Positions 16,850-25,876 of a stretch of 64,000 bases of DNA are shown here, in pieces. Numbering within the stretch: position 1 is the stretch's first letter; every line of letters begins with the position of its first letter. The stretch is from Brenneria goodwinii (lineage in GTDB: Bacteria > Pseudomonadota > Gammaproteobacteria > Enterobacterales > Enterobacteriaceae). Position numbers and translations under genes: made by a program. The DNA is taken from the NCBI RefSeq assembly GCF_002291445.1, contig NZ_CP014137.1, forward strand, positions 4,774,001-4,838,000. Reading direction: 5' to 3'. The notes below the pieces were generated by a model. The model was given only the letters and a program-made list of their open reading frames with translations, searched no databases and was not told the DNA's origin.

Positions 16850-17224
16850 ATGGCAACAATTAACCAGCTGGTACGCAAACCACGCGCCCTGAAGGTTGCT
16901 AAAAGCAACGTTCCGGCGCTGGAAGCATGCCCGCAGAAACGTGGTGTATGTACTCGTGTATATACCACCACTCCGAAAAAACCGAACTCCGCACTGCGTA
17001 AAGTCTGCCGTGTTCGTTTAACCAACGGTTTTGAAGTTACCTCCTACATCGGTGGTGAAGGTCATAACCTGCAGGAACACTCAGTGATCCTGATCCGTGG
17101 CGGTCGTGTTAAAGACCTGCCGGGTGTTCGTTACCACACCGTTCGTGGTGCGCTGGACTGCTCCGGTGTTAAAGACCGTAAGCAATCCCGTTCCAAGTAC
17201 GGCGTGAAGAAGCCAAAGGCTTAA
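16850..17224 (+). CDS. rpsL: 30S ribosomal protein S12
   Basis: 124 residues. S12 sits at the decoding centre and controls accuracy. The two streptomycin-relevant loops are wild type: TTTPKKPNSALRK with Lys43 and GRVKDLPGVRY with Lys88, so no target-site resistance is visible. The ATG at 16850 follows CCAGGAG; the open frame upstream is ignored. Confidence 0.98.
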   Translation: MATINQLVRKPRALKVAKSNVPALEACPQKRGVCTRVYTTTPKKPNSALRKVCRVRLTNGFEVTSYIGGEGHNLQEHSVILIRGGRVKDLPGVRYHTVRGALDCSGVKDRKQSRSKYGVKKPKA

Positions 17225-17320
17225 TGGTTCTCCGTTAAGTAAGGCCAAACGTTTTAACTTAAATGTCAAACTAAACTCGTAGAGTTTTGGACAATCCTGA
17301 ATTAACAACGGAGTATTTCC
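17225..17320 (+). promoter_or_regulatory. rpsL-rpsG intercistronic region, probable S7 feedback site
   Basis: 96 bases between rpsL and rpsG, the length I recall for the S7 translational operator in E. coli. S7 binding here is known to repress rpsG and fusA translation in E. coli. The assignment rests on position and length, not on a folded structure. Confidence 0.5.
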
Positions 17321-17791
17321 ATGCCACGTCGTCGCGTCATTGGTCAACGTAAAATCCTGCCGGATCCTAAGTTCGGATCAGAGCTGTTGGCCAAATTTGT
17401 AAATATCCTGATGGTAGATGGTAAAAAATCTACCGCCGAAGCAATCGTCTATACCGCGCTGGAGACCCTGGCTCAGCGTTCTGGTAAAGACCACCTGGAA
17501 GCTTTTGAAGTAGCTCTGGACAACGTTCGCCCGACTGTCGAAGTTAAGTCGCGTCGCGTTGGTGGGTCTACTTACCAGGTGCCAGTAGAAGTCCGTCCGG
17601 TTCGCCGCAATGCCCTGGCAATGCGTTGGATCGTTGAAGCTGCTCGTAAACGCGGTGATAAATCCATGGCTCTGCGCCTGGCGAACGAACTTTCTGATGC
17701 AGCAGAAAACAAAGGTACTGCTGTTAAGAAACGTGAAGACGTTCACCGTATGGCTGAAGCCAACAAGGCGTTCGCTCACTACCGTTGGTAA
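17321..17791 (+). CDS. rpsG: 30S ribosomal protein S7
   Basis: 156 residues, the common length (E. coli K-12 has an unusual longer form). Primary 16S-binding protein that organises the 30S head; start PRRRVIGQRKILPDPKFGSE, RNA-binding RRVGGSTYQVPVEVRP near 77-92. CAACGGAG precedes the ATG. Confidence 0.98.
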   Translation: MPRRRVIGQRKILPDPKFGSELLAKFVNILMVDGKKSTAEAIVYTALETLAQRSGKDHLEAFEVALDNVRPTVEVKSRRVGGSTYQVPVEVRPVRRNALAMRWIVEAARKRGDKSMALRLANELSDAAENKGTAVKKREDVHRMAEANKAFAHYRW

Positions 17792-17885
17792 TCCCTTCGC
17801 TGTAGTTATGCTAAACCAGGCGGGCGCTTCAAAAGCCAACCCGCTTGGGTTACTGATTGAACGCCCTAGGATATAGAGGAAACAA

Positions 17886-19994
17886 ATGGCTCGTACAACA
17901 CCAATTGCACGCTACCGCAATATCGGTATCAGTGCACACATCGACGCCGGTAAAACCACCACGACTGAACGTATTCTGTTCTACACGGGTGTGAACCATA
18001 AAATCGGTGAAGTTCATGATGGCGCAGCTACCATGGACTGGATGGCGCAGGAGCAGGAACGTGGGATCACCATTACTTCTGCTGCGACGACTGCTTTCTG
18101 GTCAGGTATGGCCAAGCAGTATGAACCCCATCGTATCAACATCATCGACACCCCGGGACACGTTGACTTCACGATTGAAGTAGAACGTTCCATGCGTGTA
18201 CTCGACGGTGCAGTAATGGTTTACTGTGCGGTCGGTGGTGTTCAGCCGCAGTCTGAGACCGTATGGCGTCAGGCGAATAAATATAAAGTGCCGCGCATTG
18301 CGTTCGTTAACAAAATGGACCGTATGGGCGCGAACTTCCTGAAAGTGGTCGGTCAGATTAAAACCCGTTTGGGTGCGAATCCGGTACCGCTTCAGCTGGC
18401 TATTGGCGCTGAAGAACATTTCACCGGCGTTGTCGACCTGGTGAAAATGAAAGCGATCAACTGGAATGAAGCCGATCAGGGCATCACCTTCACCTATGAA
18501 GAGATTCCGGCTGATATGCAGGATCTGGCCCAGGAATGGCACCAGAATCTGGTTGAGTCCGCAGCTGAAGCGTCTGAAGAGCTGATGGATAAATACCTGG
18601 GCGGTGAAGAACTGACCGAAGAAGAAATCAAAAAAGCATTGCGTCATCGTGTTCTGAACAACGAAATCATCCTGGTTACCTGTGGTTCCGCGTTCAAGAA
18701 CAAAGGCGTGCAGGCAATGCTGGATGCGGTTATCGAGTATTTGCCGGCTCCGACCGATGTACCTGCTATCAAGGGCATCCTGGACGACGGTAAAGATACG
18801 CCGGCCGAGCGTCATTCTGACGATAAAGAACCGTTTTCTGCGTTGGCATTCAAAATCGCTACCGACCCGTTTGTGGGTAACCTGACGTTCTTCCGCGTGT
18901 ACTCTGGGGTGGTTAACTCCGGTGATACCGTACTGAACTCGGTGAAAACTCAACGTGAACGTTTCGGCCGTATCGTTCAGATGCACGCTAACAAACGTGA
19001 AGAGATCAAAGAAGTTCGCGCGGGCGATATTGCTGCGGCAATCGGCCTGAAAGATGTGACCACTGGCGATACGCTGTGTGATCCGGATCATGCGATTATT
19101 CTGGAACGTATGGAATTCCCTGAACCGGTTATTTCCATCGCGGTAGAACCGAAAACCAAAGCTGACCAGGAAAAAATGGGTCTGGCTCTGGGCCGTCTGG
19201 CGAAAGAAGACCCGTCTTTCCGCGTATGGACTGACGAAGAATCTAACCAGACCATCATCGCCGGTATGGGCGAACTGCACCTGGAAATCATCGTTGACCG
19301 TATGCGTCGTGAGTTCAACGTAGAAGCCAACATCGGTAAACCGCAGGTTGCTTACCGTGAAACCATCCGCGATACCGTTAAGGATGTGGAAGGGAAACAC
19401 GCGAAACAGTCTGGTGGTCGCGGTCAGTACGGTCATGTCGTTATCGATATGTACCCGCTGGAGCCGGGCGGTGTGGGTTACGAATTCGTCAACGAAATCA
19501 AGGGTGGTGTGATTCCTGGCGAATACATTCCAGCCGTTGACAAAGGTATTCAGGAACAGCTGAAATCAGGTCCGATGGCTGGTTATCCGGTTGTAGACTT
19601 GGGCGTCCGCTTACATTTTGGTTCTTACCACGATGTCGACTCCTCTGAATTGGCGTTTAAATTGGCAGCGTCTATCGCGTTTAAAGAAGCATTTAAACGC
19701 GCTAAGCCGGTTCTGCTGGAACCCGTCATGAAAGTTGAAGTTGAAACGCCTGAAGACTATATGGGTGACGTAATCGGTGACTTGAACCGTCGCCGCGGTA
19801 TCATTGAAGGTATGGAAGATACCGCTACCGGCAAGACTATTCGTGCCCAGGTACCGTTATCCGAAATGTTTGGGTATGCTACCGATCTGCGTTCGCAGAC
19901 TCAGGGTCGTGCTTCTTACTCCATGGAGTTCCTGAAGTACTCTGAAGCGCCGAACAACGTGGCTCAGGCCGTTATTGAGGCCCGTGGTAAATAA
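17886..19994 (+). CDS. fusA: Elongation factor G
   Basis: 702 residues (E. coli 704). Translational GTPase that moves tRNA and mRNA after peptide transfer and helps split ribosomes. G motifs: SAHIDAGKTTTTER (G1), RGITI (G2), DTPGHVDF (G3), NKMDR (G4). Domains II to V follow in full. Ribosome site ATAGAGGA precedes ATG. No fusidate-type change was assessed. Confidence 0.98.
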   Translation: MARTTPIARYRNIGISAHIDAGKTTTTERILFYTGVNHKIGEVHDGAATMDWMAQEQERGITITSAATTAFWSGMAKQYEPHRINIIDTPGHVDFTIEVERSMRVLDGAVMVYCAVGGVQPQSETVWRQANKYKVPRIAFVNKMDRMGANFLKVVGQIKTRLGANPVPLQLAIGAEEHFTGVVDLVKMKAINWNEADQGITFTYEEIPADMQDLAQEWHQNLVESAAEASEELMDKYLGGEELTEEEIKKALRHRVLNNEIILVTCGSAFKNKGVQAMLDAVIEYLPAPTDVPAIKGILDDGKDTPAERHSDDKEPFSALAFKIATDPFVGNLTFFRVYSGVVNSGDTVLNSVKTQRERFGRIVQMHANKREEIKEVRAGDIAAAIGLKDVTTGDTLCDPDHAIILERMEFPEPVISIAVEPKTKADQEKMGLALGRLAKEDPSFRVWTDEESNQTIIAGMGELHLEIIVDRMRREFNVEANIGKPQVAYRETIRDTVKDVEGKHAKQSGGRGQYGHVVIDMYPLEPGGVGYEFVNEIKGGVIPGEYIPAVDKGIQEQLKSGPMAGYPVVDLGVRLHFGSYHDVDSSELAFKLAASIAFKEAFKRAKPVLLEPVMKVEVETPEDYMGDVIGDLNRRRGIIEGMEDTATGKTIRAQVPLSEMFGYATDLRSQTQGRASYSMEFLKYSEAPNNVAQAVIEARGK

Positions 19995-20062
19995 TCCGGG
20001 TTTTAAAACATTGAACCGTGCTCTCTCCATAGGGAGAGAGCATTAGAGTAAGGAATATCGCC

Positions 20063-21247
20063 GTGTCTAAAGAAAAATTTGAACGTACAAAACCCCACCT
20101 CAACGTCGGTACTATCGGCCACGTTGACCATGGTAAAACAACGCTGACTGCAGCGATCACTACCGTTCTGGCTAAAACCTACGGCGGTGCTGCCCGTGCA
20201 TTCGATCAGATCGATAACGCACCGGAAGAAAAAGCGCGTGGTATCACCATCAACACCTCTCACGTTGAATACGATACCCCGACCCGTCACTACGCACACG
20301 TTGACTGCCCGGGACACGCCGACTATGTGAAAAACATGATCACCGGTGCTGCGCAGATGGACGGCGCGATCCTGGTTGTTGCCGCGACTGACGGCCCGAT
20401 GCCGCAGACTCGTGAGCACATCCTGCTGGGTCGTCAGGTTGGCGTTCCTTACATCATCGTGTTCCTGAACAAATGCGACATGGTTGATGATGAAGAACTG
20501 CTGGAACTGGTTGAGATGGAAGTGCGTGAACTGCTGTCTCAGTACGAATTCCCGGGTGATGATACTCCTATCATTCGTGGTTCCGCGCTGAAAGCGCTGG
20601 AAGGCGAACCCGAGTGGGAAGCAAAAATCATCGAACTGGCTGAAGCCCTGGATACTTACATCCCGGAACCAGAACGTGCCATCGACAAGCCGTTCCTGCT
20701 GCCGATCGAAGACGTATTCTCCATCTCTGGTCGTGGTACGGTTGTTACCGGTCGTGTAGAGCGCGGTATCATCAAGGTTGGTGAAGAAGTTGAAATCGTT
20801 GGTATCAAAGCCACCACGAAAACAACTTGTACCGGCGTTGAAATGTTCCGCAAACTGCTGGACGAAGGCCGTGCGGGCGAGAACGTGGGCGTACTGCTGC
20901 GCGGTACCAAACGTGATGACGTTGAACGTGGTCAGGTACTGGCTAAACCAGGCTCCATCAAGCCGCATACTCAGTTTGAATCTGAAGTGTATATCCTGAG
21001 CAAAGATGAAGGCGGCCGTCATACTCCGTTCTTCAAAGGCTACCGTCCGCAGTTCTACTTCCGTACGACTGACGTAACCGGAACCATCGAACTGCCGGAA
21101 GGCGTGGAAATGGTAATGCCGGGCGACAACGTGAAGATGGTTGTTACTCTGATTGCGCCAATCGCAATGGATGACGGCCTGCGTTTCGCTATCCGTGAAG
21201 GCGGCCGTACCGTTGGCGCGGGCGTTGTTGCTAAAGTTATCGCTTAA
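20063..21247 (+). CDS. tuf: Elongation factor Tu
   Basis: 394 residues, starts with GTG, as in E. coli tufA. Delivers aminoacyl-tRNA to the ribosome. G motifs GHVDHGKTTL, RGITIN, DCPGHADY and NKCDM are intact. It ends the str operon, so it corresponds to tufA; a second tuf copy, if any, lies outside this window. A terminator follows. Confidence 0.98.
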   Translation: MSKEKFERTKPHLNVGTIGHVDHGKTTLTAAITTVLAKTYGGAARAFDQIDNAPEEKARGITINTSHVEYDTPTRHYAHVDCPGHADYVKNMITGAAQMDGAILVVAATDGPMPQTREHILLGRQVGVPYIIVFLNKCDMVDDEELLELVEMEVRELLSQYEFPGDDTPIIRGSALKALEGEPEWEAKIIELAEALDTYIPEPERAIDKPFLLPIEDVFSISGRGTVVTGRVERGIIKVGEEVEIVGIKATTKTTCTGVEMFRKLLDEGRAGENVGVLLRGTKRDDVERGQVLAKPGSIKPHTQFESEVYILSKDEGGRHTPFFKGYRPQFYFRTTDVTGTIELPEGVEMVMPGDNVKMVVTLIAPIAMDDGLRFAIREGGRTVGAGVVAKVIA

Positions 21248-21270
21248 TCGCTGATTGACGAAAGCATGAA

Positions 21271-21294
21271 AAAGGCACTGCGGTGCCTTTTTTT
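21271..21294 (+). terminator. str operon terminator
   Basis: Stem AAAGGCAC/GTGCCTTT with a TGCG loop and a run of seven T, 24 bases after the tuf stop. Confidence 0.9.
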
Positions 21295-21327
21295 ACGCCT
21301 GTAGTTATTAATGTGAATTGAAATAAA

Positions 21328-21344
21328 AATAATTCCTATTTACA
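21328..21344 (+). promoter_or_regulatory. Fur-like motif upstream of bfd
   Basis: AATAATTCCTATTTACA, about 105 bases before bfd. It differs by a single base from a motif before the siderophore receptor at 58971-58987. AT-rich with partial dyad symmetry, like a weak Fur box. bfd is an iron-starvation gene in E. coli, which fits, but the match to the Fur consensus is moderate. Confidence 0.4.
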
Positions 21345-21449
21345 ATGAGGCATTGATTGAAAAATCGCTGGGAGCGGTTTTAAACATCGCCCGCGGCGGC
21401 CCTGAGAGTTATTGGCCAGCTAGCCGGCACAAAAATGAGTTGCTTTGGT

Positions 21450-21644
21450 ATGTATGTTTGTTTGTGTAATGCCGTTTCTGATAAAGCGATCCGCAAGGTA
21501 GTTCGTCAGTATCAGCCTCAGTCTATGCAGCAACTGCGTAAGTTAGTTCCGATTGGAACGGATTGCGGCAAATGCATTCGACATGCGAGGGATATATTTG
21601 AAGAAGAACGAGCACAACTTATTGATATGTATGAAGTAGCATAA
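21450..21644 (+). CDS. bfd: Bacterioferritin-associated ferredoxin Bfd
   Basis: 64 residues, the same as E. coli. Four cysteines, Cys4, Cys6, Cys39 and Cys42 (CLC and DCGKC), hold a [2Fe-2S] cluster. Bfd passes electrons to Bfr heme so that stored iron is reduced and released. An upstream ATG at 21435 is in frame, but 21450 gives the family start MYVCLCNAVSDK. bfr follows 72 bases later. Confidence 0.95.
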   Translation: MYVCLCNAVSDKAIRKVVRQYQPQSMQQLRKLVPIGTDCGKCIRHARDIFEEERAQLIDMYEVA

Positions 21645-21716
21645 AATGTAAGGTCTTTTTTTTGACTCCCTGTTTACCGGTTCTACACTTTAAGAACTGG
21701 AGCGGAGGAGCGTGTC

Positions 21717-22190
21717 ATGAAAGGCGATAAAAAAGTCATTACGTATTTGAATAAGCTATTGGGTAATGAGTTAGTAGCAATCAATCAGTATTTCCTACAT
21801 GCCCGGATGTTTAAAAACTGGGGATTAACCCGTCTCAACGACCACGAGTATCATGAGTCTATTGACGAAATGAAGCACGCGGATCGTTACATTGAACGCA
21901 TTTTATTTCTCGAAGGTATTCCAAATCTGCAAGATTTGGGGAAACTTAACATCGGCGAAGATGTTGAAGAGATCTTTCGTTCCGACCTTCAACTCGAGCT
22001 GGATGGCGCCAAAGACTTACGTGAAGCCATTGCTTACTCGGATTCTGTACATGATTACGTCAGTAGAGACCTGATGATAGAAATCCTGACAGATGAAGAA
22101 GGCCATATCGATTGGCTGGAAACCGAGCTGGATCTGATATCCCGTCTTGGCATACAAAACTATCTGCAGAGTCAGCTTAAAGAACAATAA
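21717..22190 (+). CDS. bfr: Bacterioferritin
   Basis: 157 residues (E. coli 158). Ferritin-like four-helix subunit of a 24-mer iron store. Heme ligand Met52 lies in ESIDEMKHADRYIERI, and the dinuclear iron site uses Glu18 (LLGNELVAINQY), Glu51, His54, Glu94, Glu127 and His130 (TDEEGHIDW). GCGGAGGAG precedes the ATG. Confidence 0.96.
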   Translation: MKGDKKVITYLNKLLGNELVAINQYFLHARMFKNWGLTRLNDHEYHESIDEMKHADRYIERILFLEGIPNLQDLGKLNIGEDVEEIFRSDLQLELDGAKDLREAIAYSDSVHDYVSRDLMIEILTDEEGHIDWLETELDLISRLGIQNYLQSQLKEQ

Positions 22191-22274
22191 ATTGCGCTTT
22201 AAATCATGACTTATATCTATTACGGCCGGGCATATTGTCGCCCGGCCGCCACATTAATCATTTCATCCTTCTTG

Positions 22275-22302
22275 TTGCTTCTTGCGTCAATTTGCGTATA
22301 AT
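22275..22302 (+). promoter_or_regulatory. S10 operon promoter
   Basis: -35 TTGCTT (22275-22280), 16-base spacer, -10 TATAAT (22297-22302) followed by a GC-rich discriminator GCGCGGGC typical of growth-rate control. Confidence 0.75.
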
Positions 22303-22308
22303 GCGCGG

Positions 22309-22487
22309 GCTTACCAAAACTAAGGTGAGTCTGATTGCTTATTGAATCAGAGGGCTAAGTTCATTAATTAGCCAAAACAATACTCCCGATATGGGGGTTA
22401 TGTACTAACGATTACACTCCCCCATCAATCGAAATGGGTGTGAGGAGTAATCATTTACGTTTATAAAATAATTGGAGCTCTGGTCTC
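22309..22487 (+). promoter_or_regulatory. S10 operon leader, predicted L4-responsive element
   Basis: About 180-base untranslated leader before rpsJ, close to the 172 bases of E. coli. The terminal hairpin at 22411-22451 (ATTAC-CTCC arms paired with GGAGTAAT) corresponds to the element where L4 causes NusA-dependent attenuation and translational repression of the operon in E. coli. Start of transcription is inferred from the promoter. Confidence 0.65.
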
Positions 22488-22799
22488 ATGCAGAACCAAA
22501 GAATCCGTATCCGCCTGAAAGCGTTTGATCATCGTCTGATCGATCAATCAACCGCGGAAATCGTCGAGACTGCTAAGCGCACTGGTGCGCAAGTCCGTGG
22601 TCCGATCCCGCTGCCGACCCGCAAAGAGCGCTTTACCGTTCTGATTTCTCCGCACGTCAATAAAGATGCGCGCGATCAGTACGAGATTCGCACTCACAAG
22701 CGTCTGGTTGACATCGTTGAGCCAACCGAGAAAACCGTTGATGCTCTGATGCGTCTGGATCTGGCTGCCGGTGTAGACGTGCAGATCAGCCTGGGTTAA
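22488..22799 (+). CDS. rpsJ: 30S ribosomal protein S10 (NusE)
   Basis: 103 residues. First gene of the S10 operon. Besides its place in the 30S head, S10 pairs with NusB on boxA RNA in rRNA antitermination, relevant to the rRNA operon in this window. TTGGAG precedes ATG. Confidence 0.98.
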
Positions 22800-22831
22800 T
22801 CAGGTCATTGAGCGATTGAGAGGTTGAAACA

Positions 22832-23461
22832 ATGATTGGTTTAGTCGGTAAAAAAGTGGGCATGACCCGTATCTTCACTGAAGATGGCGTATCTATCCCT
22901 GTAACCGTTATCGAAATTGAAGCAAACCGCGTCACTCAGGTTAAAGACCTGGCTAACGACGGTTACCGCGCTGTACAGGTAACAACCGGTGCTAAAAAAG
23001 CAAGCCGCGTTACCAAACCAGAAGCGGGCCACTTTGCTAAAGCCGGCGTAGAAGCTGGCCGTACTTTGCGTGAATTCCGTCTTTCTGAAAGCGAAGAGTT
23101 CACTGTAGGTCAGAGCATTAGTGTTGAAATTTTCGCAGACGTTAAAAAAGTAGACGTTACTGGTACATCTAAAGGTAAAGGGTTTGCCGGCACGGTTAAG
23201 CGCTGGAACTTCCGTACCCAGGATGCTACCCACGGTAACTCCTTGTCTCACCGCGTTCCGGGTTCTATCGGTCAGAACCAGACTCCGGGCAAAGTGTTCA
23301 AAGGCAAGAAAATGGCAGGCCAACTGGGCAACGAGCGTGTAACCGTTCAAAGCCTGGACGTAGTGCGTGTTGACGCTGAGCGCAACCTGCTGCTGGTTAA
23401 GGGTGCTGTTCCGGGTGCAACCGGCGGCGACCTGATCGTTAAACCAGCTGTGAAGGCGTGA
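22832..23461 (+). CDS. rplC: 50S ribosomal protein L3
   Basis: 209 residues. Early 23S-binding protein near the peptidyl transferase centre; the extended loop NSLSHRVPGSIGQNQTPGK (about 132-150) carries the methylated glutamine of enterobacterial L3 (Gln150 region). Confidence 0.98.
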   Translation: MIGLVGKKVGMTRIFTEDGVSIPVTVIEIEANRVTQVKDLANDGYRAVQVTTGAKKASRVTKPEAGHFAKAGVEAGRTLREFRLSESEEFTVGQSISVEIFADVKKVDVTGTSKGKGFAGTVKRWNFRTQDATHGNSLSHRVPGSIGQNQTPGKVFKGKKMAGQLGNERVTVQSLDVVRVDAERNLLLVKGAVPGATGGDLIVKPAVKA

Positions 23462-23471
23462 GGAGATAGCA

Positions 23472-24077
23472 ATGGAATTAGTATTGAAAGACGCGCAAAG
23501 CGCGCTGACTGTTTCCGAAACTACCTTCGGTCGTGATTTCAACGAAGCGCTGGTACACCAGGTTGTTGTTGCTTATGCAGCAGGTGCCCGTCAAGGTACT
23601 CGCGCTCAGAAGACCCGTGCTGAAGTAACTGGTTCCGGTAAAAAACCATGGCGTCAGAAAGGTACCGGCCGTGCGCGTTCAGGTTCTATCAAGAGCCCGA
23701 TCTGGCGTTCCGGTGGCGTAACCTTCGCTGCCAAGCCTCAGGATCACAGTCAGAAAGTTAACAAAAAGATGTACCGCGGCGCGCTGAAAAGCATTTTGTC
23801 CGAACTGGTACGTCAAGATCGTCTGATCGTTGTCGAGAAGTTCTCTGTAGAAGCGCCGAAAACCAAGCTGCTGGCACAGAAACTGAAAGACATGGCGCTG
23901 GAAGACGTACTGATCATCACCGGTGAACTGGATGAAAATCTGTTCCTGGCGGCGCGTAACCTGTACAAGGTTGATGTGCGTGATGTAGCCGGTATCGATC
24001 CAGTTAGCTTGATCGCCTTCGACAAAGTCGTCATGACTGCTGAAGCTGTTAAGCAAGTTGAGGAGATGCTCGCATGA
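23472..24077 (+). CDS. rplD: 50S ribosomal protein L4
   Basis: 201 residues. Lines the exit tunnel through its loop (KKPWRQKGTGRARSGS, about 57-72) and is the autogenous repressor of this operon. Overlaps rplW by 4 bases. Confidence 0.98.
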   Translation: MELVLKDAQSALTVSETTFGRDFNEALVHQVVVAYAAGARQGTRAQKTRAEVTGSGKKPWRQKGTGRARSGSIKSPIWRSGGVTFAAKPQDHSQKVNKKMYRGALKSILSELVRQDRLIVVEKFSVEAPKTKLLAQKLKDMALEDVLIITGELDENLFLAARNLYKVDVRDVAGIDPVSLIAFDKVVMTAEAVKQVEEMLA

Positions 24078-24376
24078 TCCGTGAAGAACGTCTGCTGAAA
24101 GTTTTGCGCGCGCCGCACGTTTCTGAAAAAGCGTCTACAGCGATGGAAAAGAACAACACCATCGTACTCAAAGTTGCTAAAGACGCGACAAAAGCAGAAA
24201 TCAAAGCCGCCGTGCAGAAACTGTTTGAAGTCGAAGTTAATGATGTTCGCACCCTGGTAGTTAAAGGAAAAGTGAAACGTCATGGACAGCGTATCGGTCG
24301 TCGTAGCGACTGGAAAAAAGCTTACGTCACCCTGAAAGAAGGCCAGAATCTGGACTTCATCGGCGGCGCAGAGTAA
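24074..24376 (+). CDS. rplW: 50S ribosomal protein L23
   Basis: 100 residues. Forms the tunnel-exit docking site for trigger factor and SRP (Glu18 in HVSEKAS region). ATG overlaps the rplD stop (ATGA). Confidence 0.98.
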   Translation: MIREERLLKVLRAPHVSEKASTAMEKNNTIVLKVAKDATKAEIKAAVQKLFEVEVNDVRTLVVKGKVKRHGQRIGRRSDWKKAYVTLKEGQNLDFIGGAE

Positions 24377-24395
24377 GTCGGAGGAGTAAAGAACA

Positions 24396-25217
24396 ATGGC
24401 AATTGTTAAATGTAAACCGACATCTCCGGGTCGTCGCCACGTTGTTAAAGTGGTTAACCCTGAGCTGCACAAGGGCAAACCTTATGCCCCGTTGCTGGAA
24501 AAAAACAGCAAATCCGGTGGCCGTAACAACAATGGCCGCATCACTACCCGTCACATCGGTGGTGGTCATAAACAGCAATATCGTCTGGTTGACTTTAAAC
24601 GCAACAAAGATGGTATTCCTGCTGTTGTTGAGCGTCTGGAGTATGATCCGAACCGTTCCGCGAATATCGCGCTGGTTCTGTACAAAGACGGCGAACGCCG
24701 TTATATCCTGGCGCCGAAGGGCCTTAAAGCAGGTGACCAGATTCAATCTGGCGTTGATGCTGCAATCAAAGCAGGTAACACCTTGCCGATGCGTAACATC
24801 CCGGTCGGTTCAACGGTTCACAACGTAGAACTGAAACCAGGCAAAGGCGGCCAGCTGGCTCGCTCTGCCGGTGCTTACGTTCAGATCGTTGCACGTGATG
24901 GCGCTTACGTTACCCTGCGTCTGCGTTCTGGCGAAATGCGTAAAGTCGAATCTGACTGCCGCGCTACGCTGGGCGAAGTCGGTAATGCGGAGCACATGCT
25001 GCGCGTTCTGGGTAAAGCAGGTGCTGCTCGCTGGCGTGGTGTTCGTCCTACCGTTCGCGGTACGGCGATGAACCCGGTAGACCACCCGCACGGTGGTGGT
25101 GAAGGTCGTAACTTTGGTAAGCACCCGGTTTCTCCGTGGGGCGTACAGACCAAAGGTAAGAAGACCCGCAGCAACAAGCGTACTGATAAGTTTATCGTAC
25201 GTCGCCGTACTAAATAA
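24396..25217 (+). CDS. rplB: 50S ribosomal protein L2
   Basis: 273 residues. Primary 23S-binding protein needed for subunit joining and peptidyl transfer; the conserved MNPVDHPHGGGEGRN motif (about 224-238) with its key histidine is present. Confidence 0.98.
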   Translation: MAIVKCKPTSPGRRHVVKVVNPELHKGKPYAPLLEKNSKSGGRNNNGRITTRHIGGGHKQQYRLVDFKRNKDGIPAVVERLEYDPNRSANIALVLYKDGERRYILAPKGLKAGDQIQSGVDAAIKAGNTLPMRNIPVGSTVHNVELKPGKGGQLARSAGAYVQIVARDGAYVTLRLRSGEMRKVESDCRATLGEVGNAEHMLRVLGKAGAARWRGVRPTVRGTAMNPVDHPHGGGEGRNFGKHPVSPWGVQTKGKKTRSNKRTDKFIVRRRTK

Positions 25218-25233
25218 TTTTAGAGGATAAACC

Positions 25234-25512
25234 ATGCCACGTTCTCTCAAGAAAGGTCCATTTATTGACCTGCACTTGCTGAAGAAGGTAGAGAAAGCGG
25301 TGGAAAGCGGAGACAAGAAGCCTTTGCGCACTTGGTCCCGTCGTTCAACGATCTTTCCAAACATGATCGGTTTGACCATCGCTGTCCATAATGGTCGTCA
25401 GCACGTTCCGGTGTTTGTTTCCGATGAAATGGTCGGTCACAAACTGGGTGAATTCGCGCCGACTCGTACTTATCGCGGCCACGCGGCTGATAAAAAAGCC
25501 AAGAAGAAATAA
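25234..25512 (+). CDS. rpsS: 30S ribosomal protein S19
   Basis: 92 residues. Head protein bridging to the 50S and contacting P-site tRNA; family text [20 protein letters not shown] at the start, Lys-rich tail. Fourteen bases separate it from rplV. Confidence 0.98.
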
Positions 25513-25526
25513 GGTAGGAGGAAGAG

Positions 25527-25859
25527 ATGGAAACTATCGCTAAACATCGCCATGCTCGTTCTTCTGCCCAGAAGGTTCGCCTGGTGGCTGACCTGATTCG
25601 CGGTAAGAAAGTGTCGCAAGCTCTGGATATTCTGACCTACACCAACAAGAAAGCTGCTGGTCTGGTTAAAAAAGTACTGGAGTCTGCCATTGCTAACGCA
25701 GAGCACAACGATGGCGCTGACATTGATGATCTGAAAGTTGCGAAAATCTTCGTCGACGAAGGCCCGAGCATGAAGCGCATTATGCCGCGTGCTAAAGGTC
25801 GTGCGGATCGCATCCTGAAGCGTACCAGCCACATTACTGTGGTTGTGTCCGATCGCTGA
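25527..25859 (+). CDS. rplV: 50S ribosomal protein L22
   Basis: 110 residues. Its beta-hairpin (MKRIMPRAKGRADRILKR, about 82-99) forms part of the tunnel constriction targeted by macrolides; the MKR stretch is intact. Confidence 0.98.
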   Translation: METIAKHRHARSSAQKVRLVADLIRGKKVSQALDILTYTNKKAAGLVKKVLESAIANAEHNDGADIDDLKVAKIFVDEGPSMKRIMPRAKGRADRILKRTSHITVVVSDR

Positions 25860-25876
25860 GACTCTGGAGACTAGCA

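Noticed and set aside
18102..19436. Long open frame (444 codons) antisense to fusA
   Set aside because: A shadow of strongly codon-biased fusA; no ribosome site and no recognisable protein family.
20003..21022. Long open frame antisense to tuf
   Set aside because: Same reason: codon-bias shadow of a highly expressed gene.
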